This document shows, piece by piece, positions 26,520 to 36,577 of a stretch of DNA of 64,000 bases. The DNA is from Aeromonas dhakensis (GTDB lineage: Bacteria > Pseudomonadota > Gammaproteobacteria > Enterobacterales > Aeromonadaceae). The position numbers and the translations under genes were made by a program. The stretch covers positions 291,222 to 355,221 of the forward strand of contig NZ_CDBH01000064.1 of NCBI RefSeq assembly GCF_000820305.1. Reading direction: 5' to 3'. Every line of letters starts with the position of its first letter. The first letter of the stretch is position 1. Below the pieces are notes generated by a model that saw only the letters and a list, made by a program, of their open reading frames with translations, searched no databases and was not told where the DNA came from.

Positions 26520-26601
26520 CCGTGTTGTTGATACAACAGCTTATTCCTCCTGTAGTGTGTGTTTGTCGCCCTCGCCTCAAATTGACGTGAGGGCATTTTT
26601 T
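26520..26601 (+). ncRNA. Candidate small RNA, unit 2
   Basis: A second, similarly built unit has a 6-bp hairpin (TGTTGT/ACAACA, 26523-26538), a linker with TTCCTCCTG that could pair with Shine-Dalgarno sequences, and a terminator (GCCCTC / GAGGGC, 26568-26594) with six T. A promoter TTTCAA-N16-TAGAAT (26488-26515) is placed to start it near 26521. Shared elements with unit 1 (TCCT..CTGTA, GTG.TTTG, GCCCTC) suggest tandem duplication, although similarity is modest. Confidence 0.45.
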
Positions 26602-26725
26602 CATACGAGCAGATAACGCGAAAAGAATAATGGGGCTGGTCAGGATGAGGCAGGATTAAAAAGGGAGATACGTGATAGCGAACCATGACAGGATAGAAAA
26701 CCAGTGCACCTCGCCAAGTTAACTG

Positions 26726-27262
26726 TCAACCAACTTGGCGATATTGCGCCTGAGCCGCGGGTCTTTGGCTCATGCGATTGTTCATCACCTTGATGACGCC
26801 AAACCGGGGTAGTGTCTTGCTGGTGGTCAATATCAGATCGTCGGTCAGGTTCAAACAGACGCTGGCCTGATCGCCGGCTTCAATCACCAGAAACTCCCCC
26901 TTGCCATGAGGCGTGCCCATGCACACCAGTGCACCGGTTTCCGGAGTGATAACCGGATGGGTTTCGCCAAAGAACCAGCTTTGTGGCATCAAGGGTTTGT
27001 AAAAGCGGCTGACGGCGATGGCATTGAGGACCAGCTGCACCTGATGGGGCACGCTCCACTCCAGTTCTGCCACCCTGTCCATCAGCTGATAATAGAGCGC
27101 GGCATCATCCACACAAAACGGCTGGATGGTGAAGGAGCTAGGCACCAATTGCCGCCCTTTATATTCGGTGGCAAATATCATGCGATCGGATAAATCCAGC
27201 ATCAGACGATCATCATGAGCATCATAATGCCACTGCCAATTGTCATTGGGTTGGATACACAT
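26726..27262 (-). CDS. zapC: Cell division protein ZapC
   Basis: ZapC binds and bundles FtsZ at the Z ring. The 178-residue protein matches E. coli ZapC in length and in MCIQPNDNWQWHYDAHDDRLMLDL, FCVDDAALYYQL, LVLNAIAVSRFYKPLMPQSWFF and IKVMNNRMS. It follows pyrD by 87 bases in the same orientation, as in E. coli. A GCCAAGTT/AACTTGGC hairpin spans its stop codon. Confidence 0.92.
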   Translation of the reverse strand: MCIQPNDNWQWHYDAHDDRLMLDLSDRMIFATEYKGRQLVPSSFTIQPFCVDDAALYYQLMDRVAELEWSVPHQVQLVLNAIAVSRFYKPLMPQSWFFGETHPVITPETGALVCMGTPHGKGEFLVIEAGDQASVCLNLTDDLILTTSKTLPRFGVIKVMNNRMSQRPAAQAQYRQVG

Positions 27263-27349
27263 GGAGGTGCCCTTACTGGAAGTCGTTACTCGACTTTATT
27301 CCATGTCGAGAATTTCAGCAACTTTAAATAAAGGGCACCGATTTATTTC

Positions 27350-28360
27350 TTATATATGGGTCACAATCTCTTTGACCAGATCCGGGCCCTTATAAATAAA
27401 ACCGCTATAAATCTGGACCAGACTGGCACCCGCCGCCAGCTTCTCGCGGGCCGCCATGGCGCTGTCGATGCCGCCGACCCCGATAATGGGCAGCGCACCA
27501 TCCAGCGCCTTGGCCAGCTGGCGGATCACCTCGGTGCTCTTGTGCTGCAGAGGGCGGCCGCTGAGCCCCCCCGCTTCACCGGCATGGGGCATGTCATAAA
27601 TCATGTCGCGCTCGAGGGTGGTATTGGTGGCAATCACGCCATCGATGCCATTTTTTATCAAGGATGCGGCCACCTGATTAATTTCATCCGGGGTCAAATC
27701 CGGCGCAATTTTAACGGCCAGCGGCACGTACTTCTTATATTGCGCGGCCAGCTCCTGCTGACGAACCTTGAGGGCGGCCAACAGTTCATCCAGTGCCTCG
27801 CCATATTGCAGCGAACGCAGCCCAGGGGTATTGGGGGAAGAGATATTGACGGCGATATAACCGGCGTGGTCATACACCTTGTCCATGCAGATCAGATAAT
27901 CATCCTTGCCCTGCTCGATGGGGGTGTCCTTGTTCTTGCCGATATTGATGCCGATCACCCCCTGATATTTGGCCTGCTTGACCTGAGCGACCAGGTGGTC
28001 GACCCCTTTGTTGTTGAAGCCCATCCGGTTGATGATCCCCTCGGCTGGAATGACCCGGAACAGACGGGGCTTGTCATTGCCGCTCTGGGGTCTGGGGGTG
28101 ACAGTACCGACCTCGATAAAACCGAATCCCATGGCCCCGAAGGCATCGATGCACTCACCGTCCTTGTCGAGCCCGGCCGCCAGACCCACCGGATTGGCAA
28201 AAGAAAGCCCCATGACGGTGACGGGGCGTTTTGGCAGGGAGTGGCGGAAGAAACAATCGAGCGGTGTACCAAGAAGGCGGGGCAAATATTTGATGGAGAG
28301 ATCGTGCGCCTGTTCCGGATTGAGCTTGAACAGGAAATGCCTGGCGAGAGGGTACAGCAT
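27350..28360 (-). CDS. pyrD: Dihydroorotate dehydrogenase (quinone)
   Basis: Class 2 PyrD oxidises dihydroorotate to orotate in pyrimidine synthesis, passing electrons to membrane quinone. The 336 residues equal the E. coli length and include the N-terminal membrane-binding helix region ([20 protein letters not shown]), FMN contacts in [10 protein letters not shown], catalytic Ser in [11 protein letters not shown] and the phosphate-binding [13 protein letters not shown] lies before the ATG. zapC follows. Confidence 0.96.
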   Translation of the reverse strand: MLYPLARHFLFKLNPEQAHDLSIKYLPRLLGTPLDCFFRHSLPKRPVTVMGLSFANPVGLAAGLDKDGECIDAFGAMGFGFIEVGTVTPRPQSGNDKPRLFRVIPAEGIINRMGFNNKGVDHLVAQVKQAKYQGVIGINIGKNKDTPIEQGKDDYLICMDKVYDHAGYIAVNISSPNTPGLRSLQYGEALDELLAALKVRQQELAAQYKKYVPLAVKIAPDLTPDEINQVAASLIKNGIDGVIATNTTLERDMIYDMPHAGEAGGLSGRPLQHKSTEVIRQLAKALDGALPIIGVGGIDSAMAAREKLAAGASLVQIYSGFIYKGPDLVKEIVTHI

Positions 28361-28374
28361 GTTTGCTCCTTAAA

Positions 28375-28403
28375 AAAAGCCCCGGCAACTGGCCGGGGCT
28401 TTT
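28375..28403 (-). terminator. Terminator of the glutamate dehydrogenase gene
   Basis: An 11-bp stem (AAAAGCCCCGG and complement) followed on the minus strand by seven T lies between gdhB and pyrD. Confidence 0.88.
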
Positions 28404-28407
28404 GGGG

Positions 28408-31400
28408 TTATGCCGAGGTTCGGCAATTCAACTGGAGCAGGTTCAACTCCCGCAAGGCCACCGAGAACTTGGCGAACTCGTGAGTGCTGGTGGTCTTGAA
28501 GTCGGCCAACATGTGGGTCCAACGGGACAAGAGTTGCTCATGCTCCGAAATCCAGTCGGCCAGTATGGTAGCGCATTCTCCCTGATCTTTGCACCCTTCC
28601 AGTACCACGGAAGTGAGGCTGCGTTGCTGCCAGTCCAGATCTTCGCGGAAGGAAGCCCGCGCCATCGCCTGCCAGTGGTTGCCCACCGGTTGGTGATTGA
28701 TCTGGTCGAGGAACCAGTGCAGATCCAGCTTGGCGCCGAGGCGATAGTAGACGTTGGCGGCGCGCAGGATGTCGGTCTTGTGCTCCGCGGCAATCTGCGC
28801 CAGGTCCAGGCTGGAGAAGAGGCTGCTCATGTGGGCCACCTGACGGGCGATGGCTTGTGGCACCTGCTTGGCCACCAGGGCGGCGACCGCCTGCTGGTGC
28901 TCGGTCACTTCGCTCTCGTCCATCACCTCGTAGAGGTGCTGACCCAGCGTCTCGAAGGCCGGACGGAAGAAGGCGATGTTCTCGCTGATGCTCCAGCTGC
29001 GGTTGCGGGCGCGCAGGAACCAGCGGGTGGCACGGCGCACGATGCGACGGCTGTAGAACATCAGTTCGAGCTGGGTCTGGGCATCCACCAGGTTGTCACA
29101 CCCTTCGATGTCGCGCCACAGCTGGTTGAGGCCAAATACCTCGCGCGCCATGGCGAAGCAGCAGGCCACTTCCGCCACCGAGGCACCGGTCTCGTCCTTC
29201 ATCCGGCTGGCGAAGTTGAGCCCCATGTCGTTGACCAGCATGTTGGCCACCCGGGTCGCGATGATCTCGCCGCGCAGCGGATGCTGGGCAAGCGCCGCCC
29301 CGAACTGCTGCTGCAGCTTGGCCGGGAAGCTGGTCACCAGCATGTTGGCGAGGAAGGGCTCGTCGGTCACTTCCGGGCAGTTGAGCTGCTCTTTGAGCAC
29401 CATCTTGCCGTAGGCCACCAACACCGCCAGTTCGGGCCGGGTCAGCCCCTGCCCTGCCGCCATCCGCTCGGAGAGCTCTTCGTCGGAGGGCAGGAACTCG
29501 AGGCCGCGGTCCAGCTTGCCTTCCCGTTCCAGCCCCTGAATGAAGCGCTGCTGCTCCTTGAGCTGCTCGGCGCCGCGGAAACTGGTCACCGAGATGGACT
29601 GGGACTGGCGATAGGCGTTGGTGATGACAATCTGCGCCACATCGTCGGTCATCTCATAGAGCATCTGGTTGCGCTGCTTGAGAGTCAGGTCCCCTGCTGC
29701 AACAAGCTGGTTCAGCAGGATCTTGATGTTTACCTCGTTGTCGGAGCAATCCACCCCGCCCACGTTGTCGGTGAAGTCGGTGTTGATGCGACCGCCCTGG
29801 CTGGCGTACTCCACCCGGCCGAGCTGGGTGAAGCCCAGGTTGCCGCCCTCACCCACGATGCGGGCCCGCAGATCGCGGCCGTTGACCCGCAGCACATCGT
29901 TGCTGCGATCGCCCACTTCGGCATCGCTCTCGCGGGCACTCTTCACATAGGTACCGATGCCGCCGTTCCACAGCAGATCGACGTTCAGGCAGAGCAGCGC
30001 CTTGATCAGCTCGTTCGGGGCCATGCTGGCCTTGTCGGTGCCGAGCAGGGTCTGCATTTCGGGGCTCAGCTTGATGGACTTGGCCGAGCGCAGGAAGATG
30101 CCGCCCCCTGCCGAGATGAGTTCCCGGTTGTAGTCATCCCAGCTTGAGCCTGGCAGCTCGAACAGGCGCTTGCGCTCGACGAAGCTCTTGGCTGCATTGG
30201 GAGTCGGATCGACGAAGATGTGCATGTGGTTGAAGGCACCCACCAGCTGGGTGTGCTCGGAGAGCAGCATGCCGTTGCCAAACACGTCCCCCGCCATGTC
30301 ACCGATGCCGACGCAGGTGAAGTCGGTGGTCTGGCAGTTGACACCGATCTCACGGAAGTGGCGCTTGACCGACTCCCAGGCGCCGCGGGCGGTGATGCCC
30401 ATCTTCTTGTGGTCATAACCGACCGAGCCGCCGGAGGCAAAGGCATCGCCCAGCCAGTGGCCATATTCGAGGCTTATCTCGTTGGCGATGTCGGAGAAGG
30501 TCGCGGTGCCCTTGTCGGCGGCCACTACAAGGTAGTAGTCATCCTCGTCGTGACGCACCACGGATTTGGGCGGGATCACCTCGCCACCGATGATGTTGTC
30601 GGTCACGTCCAGCAGGCCACGGATGAACAGGCGATAGCAGGCCTTGCCCTCCTCCTGGATCACGGCACGGGGCGCCCCCGCCGGCATCTGTTTGCAGTAG
30701 AAACCGCCCTTGGCTCCCACCGGCACGATGACGGTGTTCTTCACCTGCTGGGCTTTTACCAGACCCAGCACTTCGGTACGGAAGTCCTCCTTGCGATCGG
30801 ACCAGCGCAGACCACCACGAGCCACCTTGCCCCAGCGCAGGTGCACCCCTTCCACCCGCGGCGAGTAGACGAAGATCTCGAACTTAGGCAGCGGCAGCGG
30901 CATGTCGGTGATGCTGGAGGGGGCCAGCTTGAAGGAGACGTAGGGCTTGATGTTGCCCGCCTTGTCCAGCTGGTAGTAGTTGGTGCGCAGGGTGGCGTCG
31001 ATCATCTCCACATAGCGGCGGATGATGCGATCGTCGTCCAGGTTGGCAACCTGATCGAGCTTGGCGGCGAGCTGCTCGTGCAGCTTGCCCTGTACCTTGG
31101 CGTCCTGCTTGCCGGCCGGATCCAGGCGCTGTTCGAACAGGGTGAACAGCAGCTGGGCGATATCCGGGTAGCGGGTCAGGGTCTCTTCGATATAGGACTG
31201 GCTGAAGGAGACGCCGGTCTGACGCATGTATTTGGCATAGGCGCGCAGCACGGATACCTGACGACCGGTGAGGCCGGCGCCCAGCACCAGCCGGTTGAAG
31301 CCGTCATCTTCCAGTTGCTTGTTCCAGATGGCCGCAAAAGCCTGCTGGAAGCGTTGCTGGCTCTGCTCCAGATCGAACGGCTGCTCACCATGCAGCAGCA

Positions 31401-33249
31401 TGGAGAAGTCGAGGATCCAGAAGATGTCGCCCGCCGGGGTGCGGACCTGATACGGGGTTTCGCCGATGACCCGCAGCCCCATGTTTTCCAGCATGGGCAG
31501 AACATCGGAGAGGTGGATGGGTTCGGTGCGGTGGAACAGTTTGAGGCGGACCCGGCGATCGTTTTCTTCCTCCTGGGCGCGGTAGAACAGCATGCCGAGC
31601 GGATTGGCCTCGCTCAGGTTGTCCAGCTCCATGATGTCGGCCACGGCGGAACCCGGCAGTACGTCTTCCTTGTAGGCGCGGGGGAAGGCGGTGCTGAAAC
31701 GGCGGCGCAGTTCGTTGCCACGGGCTTCACCGTAGTGAGAGAGCAGCACGGAGTCCAGACGGTCATCCCAGCTGCGGGCCGCTTCAATCAGGTTGTTCTG
31801 TACTTCGTTCACATCCACATCCACGTTGTTGTTGTTGACCCGCACAATGTAGTGGGTCCGTGCCAGCACGCCCTCGGTGAAGTAGACGTTGAACTCCACC
31901 TCTTCGCTGCTGCCGAAATACTTCTGCAGGATCTGCTGGGTCTTGACCCGCAGCGCCGTGTTGTAGCGCTCCTTGGTGACATAGACCATGCAGGAGAAGA
32001 AGCGGCCGTAGACGTCGCGGCGCACGAACAGGCGCAGCATGTCGCGCTCCTGCATCTCCAGCACCCCGAGACCGGTGGCCAGCAGCTCCTCTTCGCGAGC
32101 CTGGATCAGCTCATCGCGCGGGTAGGTTTCCAGTACGTTCAGCAGTGCCTTGTAGGCATGGGAACCCTTCTCGTGACCGGAGGCGGCCATGATGCGCTCG
32201 AGGCGGTGGCTGATGAGCGGGATCTGGGTCGCACTGGTGTTGTAGATGGAGGAGGCATACAGACCGATGAAGCGATCTTCCCCTACCACCTTGCCATGTT
32301 CGTCGAAGCGCTTGATGCCGATGTAGTCCACATAGGCCGGGCGATGCACCCGTGACTTGCTGTTGGACTTGGTGAGGATCAGCAGGGAAGAGCTCAGGGC
32401 GGCATGACGGGCACTGGCCGGCATCGTGCCCAAGCGCTGCCCCTCATCCTTGATGGAGTTCTTCATCAGACCCAGGCTCGAATCCGGCTGTGGCAGGATC
32501 TCGTGATCCCCCTCCACCGCCTTGACGTCGTAGCGACGATAGCCCATCAGGGTGAAGTTGTGAGCGGCCACCCATTTGAGGAAGGCAACGCAGGAGTCCA
32601 CCTCGGCCTTGCTGACCGGGTGTTTGCGTTTGGGCAGCTCGTCGATGATCTCGTTCAGGCGCGCCAGCATGGGCTGCCAGTCACCGACCGCCAGGGCCAC
32701 TTCACCGGCCACTGAGTTGAGCTCGGCAGTCAGCCCTTCCATCTGCTCCTCGCTGGTGAGGTGATCGATCTCGATGAGGAAGGCAGTCTCGACGGAGGTC
32801 TGTTCGGCCGTGTTGTCCAGATCCAGAATGGCGCTGATCTTACCTTCACTGCCGCGAATGAGGTGCAGCGGCTGGTGCAGCATCATGTGCGCCGTGATGC
32901 CCCGGCGCTTGAGCGCCATGCGGATTGAATCCACCAGGAAAGGGGAGTCCTGCAGGATGATTTCGACGATGGTATGGGGAGACTGCCAGCCGTGGCGGGT
33001 CAGCTCGGGATTGTAGACCCGGATATAGGGCTCTGTGCTGGTGCGCTGGTTGAGCGCATTCCACAGGCTGAGCGCGGCGCCATAGAGATCGCTGTCATTG
33101 CGATCGTGCAGATCGGTGCTCGCCATGTTGCCGTAGAACTTGGCGACGAAGCACTCGACCAGGGAGGCACTCTTCTTGGGCAACTTCTGATGGATCAGGC
33201 TGAGAACGTTTTCGAGCAGAACTGAGGTAGGGGCGTCTTTCAATGCCAT
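28408..33249 (-). CDS. gdhB: NAD-specific glutamate dehydrogenase, GDH-180 class
   Basis: This 1613-residue enzyme oxidatively deaminates glutamate to 2-oxoglutarate using NAD. It belongs to the large GDH class of Streptomyces and Pseudomonas (about 1600 residues). The N-terminal 700 residues are the regulatory region; the catalytic core includes GVHLRWGKVARGGLRWSDRKEDFRTEVLGLVKAQQVKNTVIVPVGAKGG (about 815-863), and the NAD domain contains VGIGDMAGDVFGNGMLLS. The ATG at 33249 follows AAGGAATATAG. It stands as a single-gene transcript, with 278 bases of upstream sequence. Confidence 0.96.
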   Translation of the reverse strand: MALKDAPTSVLLENVLSLIHQKLPKKSASLVECFVAKFYGNMASTDLHDRNDSDLYGAALSLWNALNQRTSTEPYIRVYNPELTRHGWQSPHTIVEIILQDSPFLVDSIRMALKRRGITAHMMLHQPLHLIRGSEGKISAILDLDNTAEQTSVETAFLIEIDHLTSEEQMEGLTAELNSVAGEVALAVGDWQPMLARLNEIIDELPKRKHPVSKAEVDSCVAFLKWVAAHNFTLMGYRRYDVKAVEGDHEILPQPDSSLGLMKNSIKDEGQRLGTMPASARHAALSSSLLILTKSNSKSRVHRPAYVDYIGIKRFDEHGKVVGEDRFIGLYASSIYNTSATQIPLISHRLERIMAASGHEKGSHAYKALLNVLETYPRDELIQAREEELLATGLGVLEMQERDMLRLFVRRDVYGRFFSCMVYVTKERYNTALRVKTQQILQKYFGSSEEVEFNVYFTEGVLARTHYIVRVNNNNVDVDVNEVQNNLIEAARSWDDRLDSVLLSHYGEARGNELRRRFSTAFPRAYKEDVLPGSAVADIMELDNLSEANPLGMLFYRAQEEENDRRVRLKLFHRTEPIHLSDVLPMLENMGLRVIGETPYQVRTPAGDIFWILDFSMLLHGEQPFDLEQSQQRFQQAFAAIWNKQLEDDGFNRLVLGAGLTGRQVSVLRAYAKYMRQTGVSFSQSYIEETLTRYPDIAQLLFTLFEQRLDPAGKQDAKVQGKLHEQLAAKLDQVANLDDDRIIRRYVEMIDATLRTNYYQLDKAGNIKPYVSFKLAPSSITDMPLPLPKFEIFVYSPRVEGVHLRWGKVARGGLRWSDRKEDFRTEVLGLVKAQQVKNTVIVPVGAKGGFYCKQMPAGAPRAVIQEEGKACYRLFIRGLLDVTDNIIGGEVIPPKSVVRHDEDDYYLVVAADKGTATFSDIANEISLEYGHWLGDAFASGGSVGYDHKKMGITARGAWESVKRHFREIGVNCQTTDFTCVGIGDMAGDVFGNGMLLSEHTQLVGAFNHMHIFVDPTPNAAKSFVERKRLFELPGSSWDDYNRELISAGGGIFLRSAKSIKLSPEMQTLLGTDKASMAPNELIKALLCLNVDLLWNGGIGTYVKSARESDAEVGDRSNDVLRVNGRDLRARIVGEGGNLGFTQLGRVEYASQGGRINTDFTDNVGGVDCSDNEVNIKILLNQLVAAGDLTLKQRNQMLYEMTDDVAQIVITNAYRQSQSISVTSFRGAEQLKEQQRFIQGLEREGKLDRGLEFLPSDEELSERMAAGQGLTRPELAVLVAYGKMVLKEQLNCPEVTDEPFLANMLVTSFPAKLQQQFGAALAQHPLRGEIIATRVANMLVNDMGLNFASRMKDETGASVAEVACCFAMAREVFGLNQLWRDIEGCDNLVDAQTQLELMFYSRRIVRRATRWFLRARNRSWSISENIAFFRPAFETLGQHLYEVMDESEVTEHQQAVAALVAKQVPQAIARQVAHMSSLFSSLDLAQIAAEHKTDILRAANVYYRLGAKLDLHWFLDQINHQPVGNHWQAMARASFREDLDWQQRSLTSVVLEGCKDQGECATILADWISEHEQLLSRWTHMLADFKTTSTHEFAKFSVALRELNLLQLNCRTSA

Positions 33250-33527
33250 TTCTATATTCCTTATCGGACGACATTAACCACCGACACAGAGACATCCACC
33301 CTGGATGCCCACCGGTACAGAGTTGCTGCGAAGTGTAATGTCTTGGATCAAGGAAGGCGAGCAAAGGTGATAATGAGTTGTTAAAAACAAGGGGCAGATC
33401 ACGCCTTAAGCTGTGAAAAATTTTGCCGTTCTGGCAAAAAACAGAAAATCCCACTGGATGGTTACGGATTTACCGGATAGATAATGACTGAAAGCAGTGA
33501 ATTACGCGGAAATATGTTCAAGTTTTG
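33250..33527. promoter_or_regulatory. gdhB upstream region with DUF2835 terminator
   Basis: This gap has no gene. On the minus strand a TTTTGCC/GGCAAAA hairpin (33421-33439) followed by TTTTT lies 90 bases after the DUF2835 stop and is its probable terminator. The remaining 170 bases should hold the gdhB promoter; I could not fix a -35/-10 pair with confidence. Confidence 0.5.
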
Positions 33528-33749
33528 TTAATTTATGCGTTCGAGGCTGATAAAGCGATAATCGTCCTGGGTTTTGAGGCGAAAGTAGCCATGTACCCCG
33601 CTGATGGCGACGAAGGGCCGGATTTTCTCAATGCCCAGTTCCAGGGTCAGCCCCTGCTCGCTGCGCACCACCAGCCGTTTGGCATGGCCCTGGTACATCA
33701 GCATGACCTCGTCATGGCTCAATGAGAGGCGAAAGGTAAACTGCTTCAC
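33528..33749 (-). CDS. DUF2835 family protein
   Basis: This 73-residue protein matches the small DUF2835 family: start MKQFTFRLSLSHDEVMLMYQGHAKRLVVRSEQGLTLELG, then IRPFVAISGVHGYFRLKTQDDYRFISLE. The pattern of a strand-rich domain around YxGxAK and LRPF..xxGxxGxF is typical. Function is unknown. Members commonly sit beside pepN, as here (70 bases apart, same strand). Confidence 0.88.
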   Translation of the reverse strand: MKQFTFRLSLSHDEVMLMYQGHAKRLVVRSEQGLTLELGIEKIRPFVAISGVHGYFRLKTQDDYRFISLERIN

Positions 33750-33819
33750 GATGACTCCTCTGGTCGTGGTTGAAGACTCACGGTAAAGGGCGGGAGATGA
33801 CTCCCCCGCCCGCTCGTGC

Positions 33820-36444
33820 TTACTGCTGCAGCGCCTTGCTCACCTTCTCGAACAGATCCCGCGCCAGCCCCTCGAGGTTGGCCAGACGGGTCAGCTCGGT
33901 GCGGATCAGCGCCTTGCGCCCCTCATCGAGCCGCTTGAACTGGATGAGCGGAGTGATGAGGCGGGAGGCCACCTGCGGATTGACTTCGTTGAGCTCGATC
34001 AGCAGATCGGTCAGGAAGCGGTAGCCGCGACCATCACGCGCATGGAACTGCACCTGGTTGTTCATGGCAAAGCTGCCCACCAGCGCCCGCAGCCGGTTCG
34101 GGTTGCGAATGCTGAAGGTGGGATGCGCCATCGCCTGTTTCACCTCTTCCAGCACGTCTTCCGCCGGCTTGGCACCCACCAGCCGCAGCCAGTTGTCCAG
34201 CACCAGTCCGTCCTTGGCCCACTTGCCTTCGAAGTCGGCCAAGAGCTCGGCGCGGCACGGCAACAGGTGGCTGTTGGCCACCTGCAGCGCCGCCAGGGTG
34301 TCGGTCATGTTGTCGGCAGCCGCATATTGCTGGCGCACCAGCAGATCGGCGCTGCCGGCATCGAGGGCCGCCAGATAGCCCAGCACGACCCCCTTGAGCG
34401 CCCGCTTGGCCATGTCGGCGTGCACCACCTGATAAGCCGGCAGGCGCAAACTCTCGTAGCAGGCCACCAGACGGGCCCCGAAGGCCTGGGCCAGCGAGGT
34501 CTGGATCTCGTTGCGCACCTGATGGATGGCATCGATGTCGGCCACCTCGAACAGCTCGGCCAGGGTCGCCTCGCCCGGCAGCGCCAGGATCTCCGCCTTG
34601 AGGGCGGGGTCGAGCCCCTCGTCGTCAAGGATGGCGACAAAGGCCACCAGCAGGGTCCGGGAGACATCAACTCCCTGCCCTTGCTGAGTCCGGGCCACGC
34701 CGTCGATGACCGCCTTGTTGATCAGCATCTGCGCCGCATCCCAACGGGCAAACTCGTTGCGGGCATGGCGCATCAGGAAGGCCAATGCCTCGTCGCTGTA
34801 GTCAAAATGCAGTTTGACCGGCGCCGAGAAGTCCCGCAGCAGGGAGGGCACCGGCTTGACCGATACCTTGTCGAACACGAAGGTCTGCTCCGCTTCCAGC
34901 ACGTCCAGCACATTGCCGATGGCCTTGCCCTGGTACTGCAGCGGGATGACGGCCCCCTGCTCATCATAGAGTTCGATGTCGAGGGGGATATGCAGCGGCA
35001 GTTTCTGCGGCTGATCCTGGGTCGGCGGGGTGTGCTGGCTCACATGCAGGCGATAGACGCCGCTGTCGGCATCGTACTCGTCGGTCACGGTGAGCTCGGG
35101 GGTGCCGGACTGACTATACCAGCGGCGGAAGCGACCGAGATCCACCCCGGATGCATCTTCCATCGCCTGCACGAAGTCATCGCAGGTGACCGCCTGACCG
35201 TCAAAGCGCTCGAAATAGAGTCGCATGCCCGCCTGGAAGGCATCTTCACCCAGCAAGGAGTGCAGCATGCGGATCACTTCCGAGCCCTTCTCGTAGACGG
35301 TCAGGGTGTAGAAGTTGTTCATCTCGATCACCACATCCGGGCGGATGGGGTGTGCCATGGGGCCGGCATCCTCGGCAAACTGCGGGCCGCGCACGGTGCG
35401 CACGTTGTTGATGCGATTGACCCCACGTGAACCCAGATCGGAGGAGAACTCCTGATCCCGGAACACCGTCAGCCCCTCTTTCAGGCTGAGCTGGAACCAG
35501 TCACGGCAGGTGACGCGGTTGCCGGTCCAGTTGTGGAAGTATTCGTGGCCGATCACCCGCTCGATGCCGTGGTAGTCGCTGTCAGTGGCGGTGGCCGGGT
35601 TGGCCAGCACGAACTTGGAGTTGAAGATGTTGAGCCCCTTGTTCTCCATTGCGCCCATGTTGAAGAAGTCCACCGCCACGATCATGTAGATGTCGAGGTC
35701 ATACTCGAGACCGAAGCGCTGCTCGTCCCAGTGTATGGAGTTGATGAGGCTCTCCATGGCGAAACCGGCTCTGTCCAGGTTGCCCTTGTCGACGAAGATC
35801 TCGAGGGCCACCTTGCGGCCGCTCTTGGTGGTGTAGTGGCTGCGCTCCACGTCGAAGTCCCCGGCCACCAAGGCAAACAGATAGCTCGGCTTGGGGAAGG
35901 GATCCTGCCACTGCACGAAGTGGCGGCCGCCATCCAGATCGCCGCTGTCGACCTTGTTGCCGTTGGAGAGCAGGAAAGGATATTTGGCCTTGTCGGCGGT
36001 GATGCGAGTGCTATAGCGGGCCAGGATGTCGGGCCTGTCCATGTAATAGGTGATGCGTCGGAACCCTTCCGCCTCGCACTGGGTACAGTAGGCATCGCCG
36101 GACTTGTAGAGCCCTTCCAGCGCGGTGTTGGCGGCCGGGTTGATGTCGGTGACTATGGTCAGCACGCACTCGGCCGGCAGGTTGAACAGGGTCAGGCTGC
36201 TCTCCCCCTGCTCGTACTGGGTAAAGGCAACCCCGTCCACGCTGATGGCGTGCAGGACCAGCCCTTCGCCATCCAGCACCAGCGGCTCCTTGTGGTCGCC
36301 GTTACGACGCAGACGGGAGATGGCGGTGACCCGGGTCTGCGGCTCCTGCAGCTGGAAATCGAGGTCGATGCTGTCGCACCAGTAGAGCGGAGCCTGGTAA
36401 TCCTGGCGATATTTGGCCGTCATGGCCTGGGAGTGATCGGTCAT
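33820..36444 (-). CDS. pepN: Aminopeptidase N
   Basis: PepN is the major broad-specificity zinc aminopeptidase (M1) of the cytoplasm. The 874-residue protein (E. coli 870) has the exopeptidase motif GAMEN (NMGAMENKGLN), the zinc site HEYFHNWTGNRVTCRDWFQLSLKEGLT near residue 300 with the third ligand Glu in LKEGLT, and the large C-terminal helical domain. No signal peptide. A probable promoter region separates it from prc. Confidence 0.97.
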   Translation of the reverse strand: MTDHSQAMTAKYRQDYQAPLYWCDSIDLDFQLQEPQTRVTAISRLRRNGDHKEPLVLDGEGLVLHAISVDGVAFTQYEQGESSLTLFNLPAECVLTIVTDINPAANTALEGLYKSGDAYCTQCEAEGFRRITYYMDRPDILARYSTRITADKAKYPFLLSNGNKVDSGDLDGGRHFVQWQDPFPKPSYLFALVAGDFDVERSHYTTKSGRKVALEIFVDKGNLDRAGFAMESLINSIHWDEQRFGLEYDLDIYMIVAVDFFNMGAMENKGLNIFNSKFVLANPATATDSDYHGIERVIGHEYFHNWTGNRVTCRDWFQLSLKEGLTVFRDQEFSSDLGSRGVNRINNVRTVRGPQFAEDAGPMAHPIRPDVVIEMNNFYTLTVYEKGSEVIRMLHSLLGEDAFQAGMRLYFERFDGQAVTCDDFVQAMEDASGVDLGRFRRWYSQSGTPELTVTDEYDADSGVYRLHVSQHTPPTQDQPQKLPLHIPLDIELYDEQGAVIPLQYQGKAIGNVLDVLEAEQTFVFDKVSVKPVPSLLRDFSAPVKLHFDYSDEALAFLMRHARNEFARWDAAQMLINKAVIDGVARTQQGQGVDVSRTLLVAFVAILDDEGLDPALKAEILALPGEATLAELFEVADIDAIHQVRNEIQTSLAQAFGARLVACYESLRLPAYQVVHADMAKRALKGVVLGYLAALDAGSADLLVRQQYAAADNMTDTLAALQVANSHLLPCRAELLADFEGKWAKDGLVLDNWLRLVGAKPAEDVLEEVKQAMAHPTFSIRNPNRLRALVGSFAMNNQVQFHARDGRGYRFLTDLLIELNEVNPQVASRLITPLIQFKRLDEGRKALIRTELTRLANLEGLARDLFEKVSKALQQ

Positions 36445-36532
36445 TATTGTTTGCTTCCACGCTTGTTATTGACGTGTCAGAGGCTGTCATAACCGGTTGG
36501 CAGGGTCAAATAGTTTGCATTCAGGCAAAGGA

Positions 36533-36554
36533 AAGGGCGACCGAAGTCGCCCTT
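36533..36554 (-). terminator. Terminator of the proQ-prc operon
   Basis: On the minus strand AAGGGCGAC-TTCG-GTCGCCCTT forms a 9-bp stem with a UUCG tetraloop, followed by TCCTTT, just after the prc stop. Confidence 0.85.
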
Positions 36555-36577
36555 GTTGATTAATTGGCTGTCCCTGT

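Larger units (their letters stand above)
26015..26725. other. Long intergenic region between rlmKL and zapC
   Basis: These 711 bases have no convincing protein gene on either strand. They hold the rlmKL promoter region (26015-26300) and two consecutive units, each with a small hairpin, a pyrimidine-rich single-stranded stretch and a strong plus-strand terminator, entered separately as candidate small RNAs. E. coli has ycbX between rlmL and zapC; no ycbX remnant is visible here. Confidence 0.6.

Noticed and set aside
30220..32355. 711-codon open frame on the plus strand opposite gdhB
   Set aside because: It is an antisense frame of a high-GC gene, rich in Gly, Val, His and Gln with no family motif; the gdhB frame on the other strand is certain.
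19921..36511. Identical 16-mer GGTTGGCAGGGTCAAA upstream of rmf and pepN
   Set aside because: About one 16-mer repeat is expected by chance in a window this size, and no promoter alignment held for pepN.
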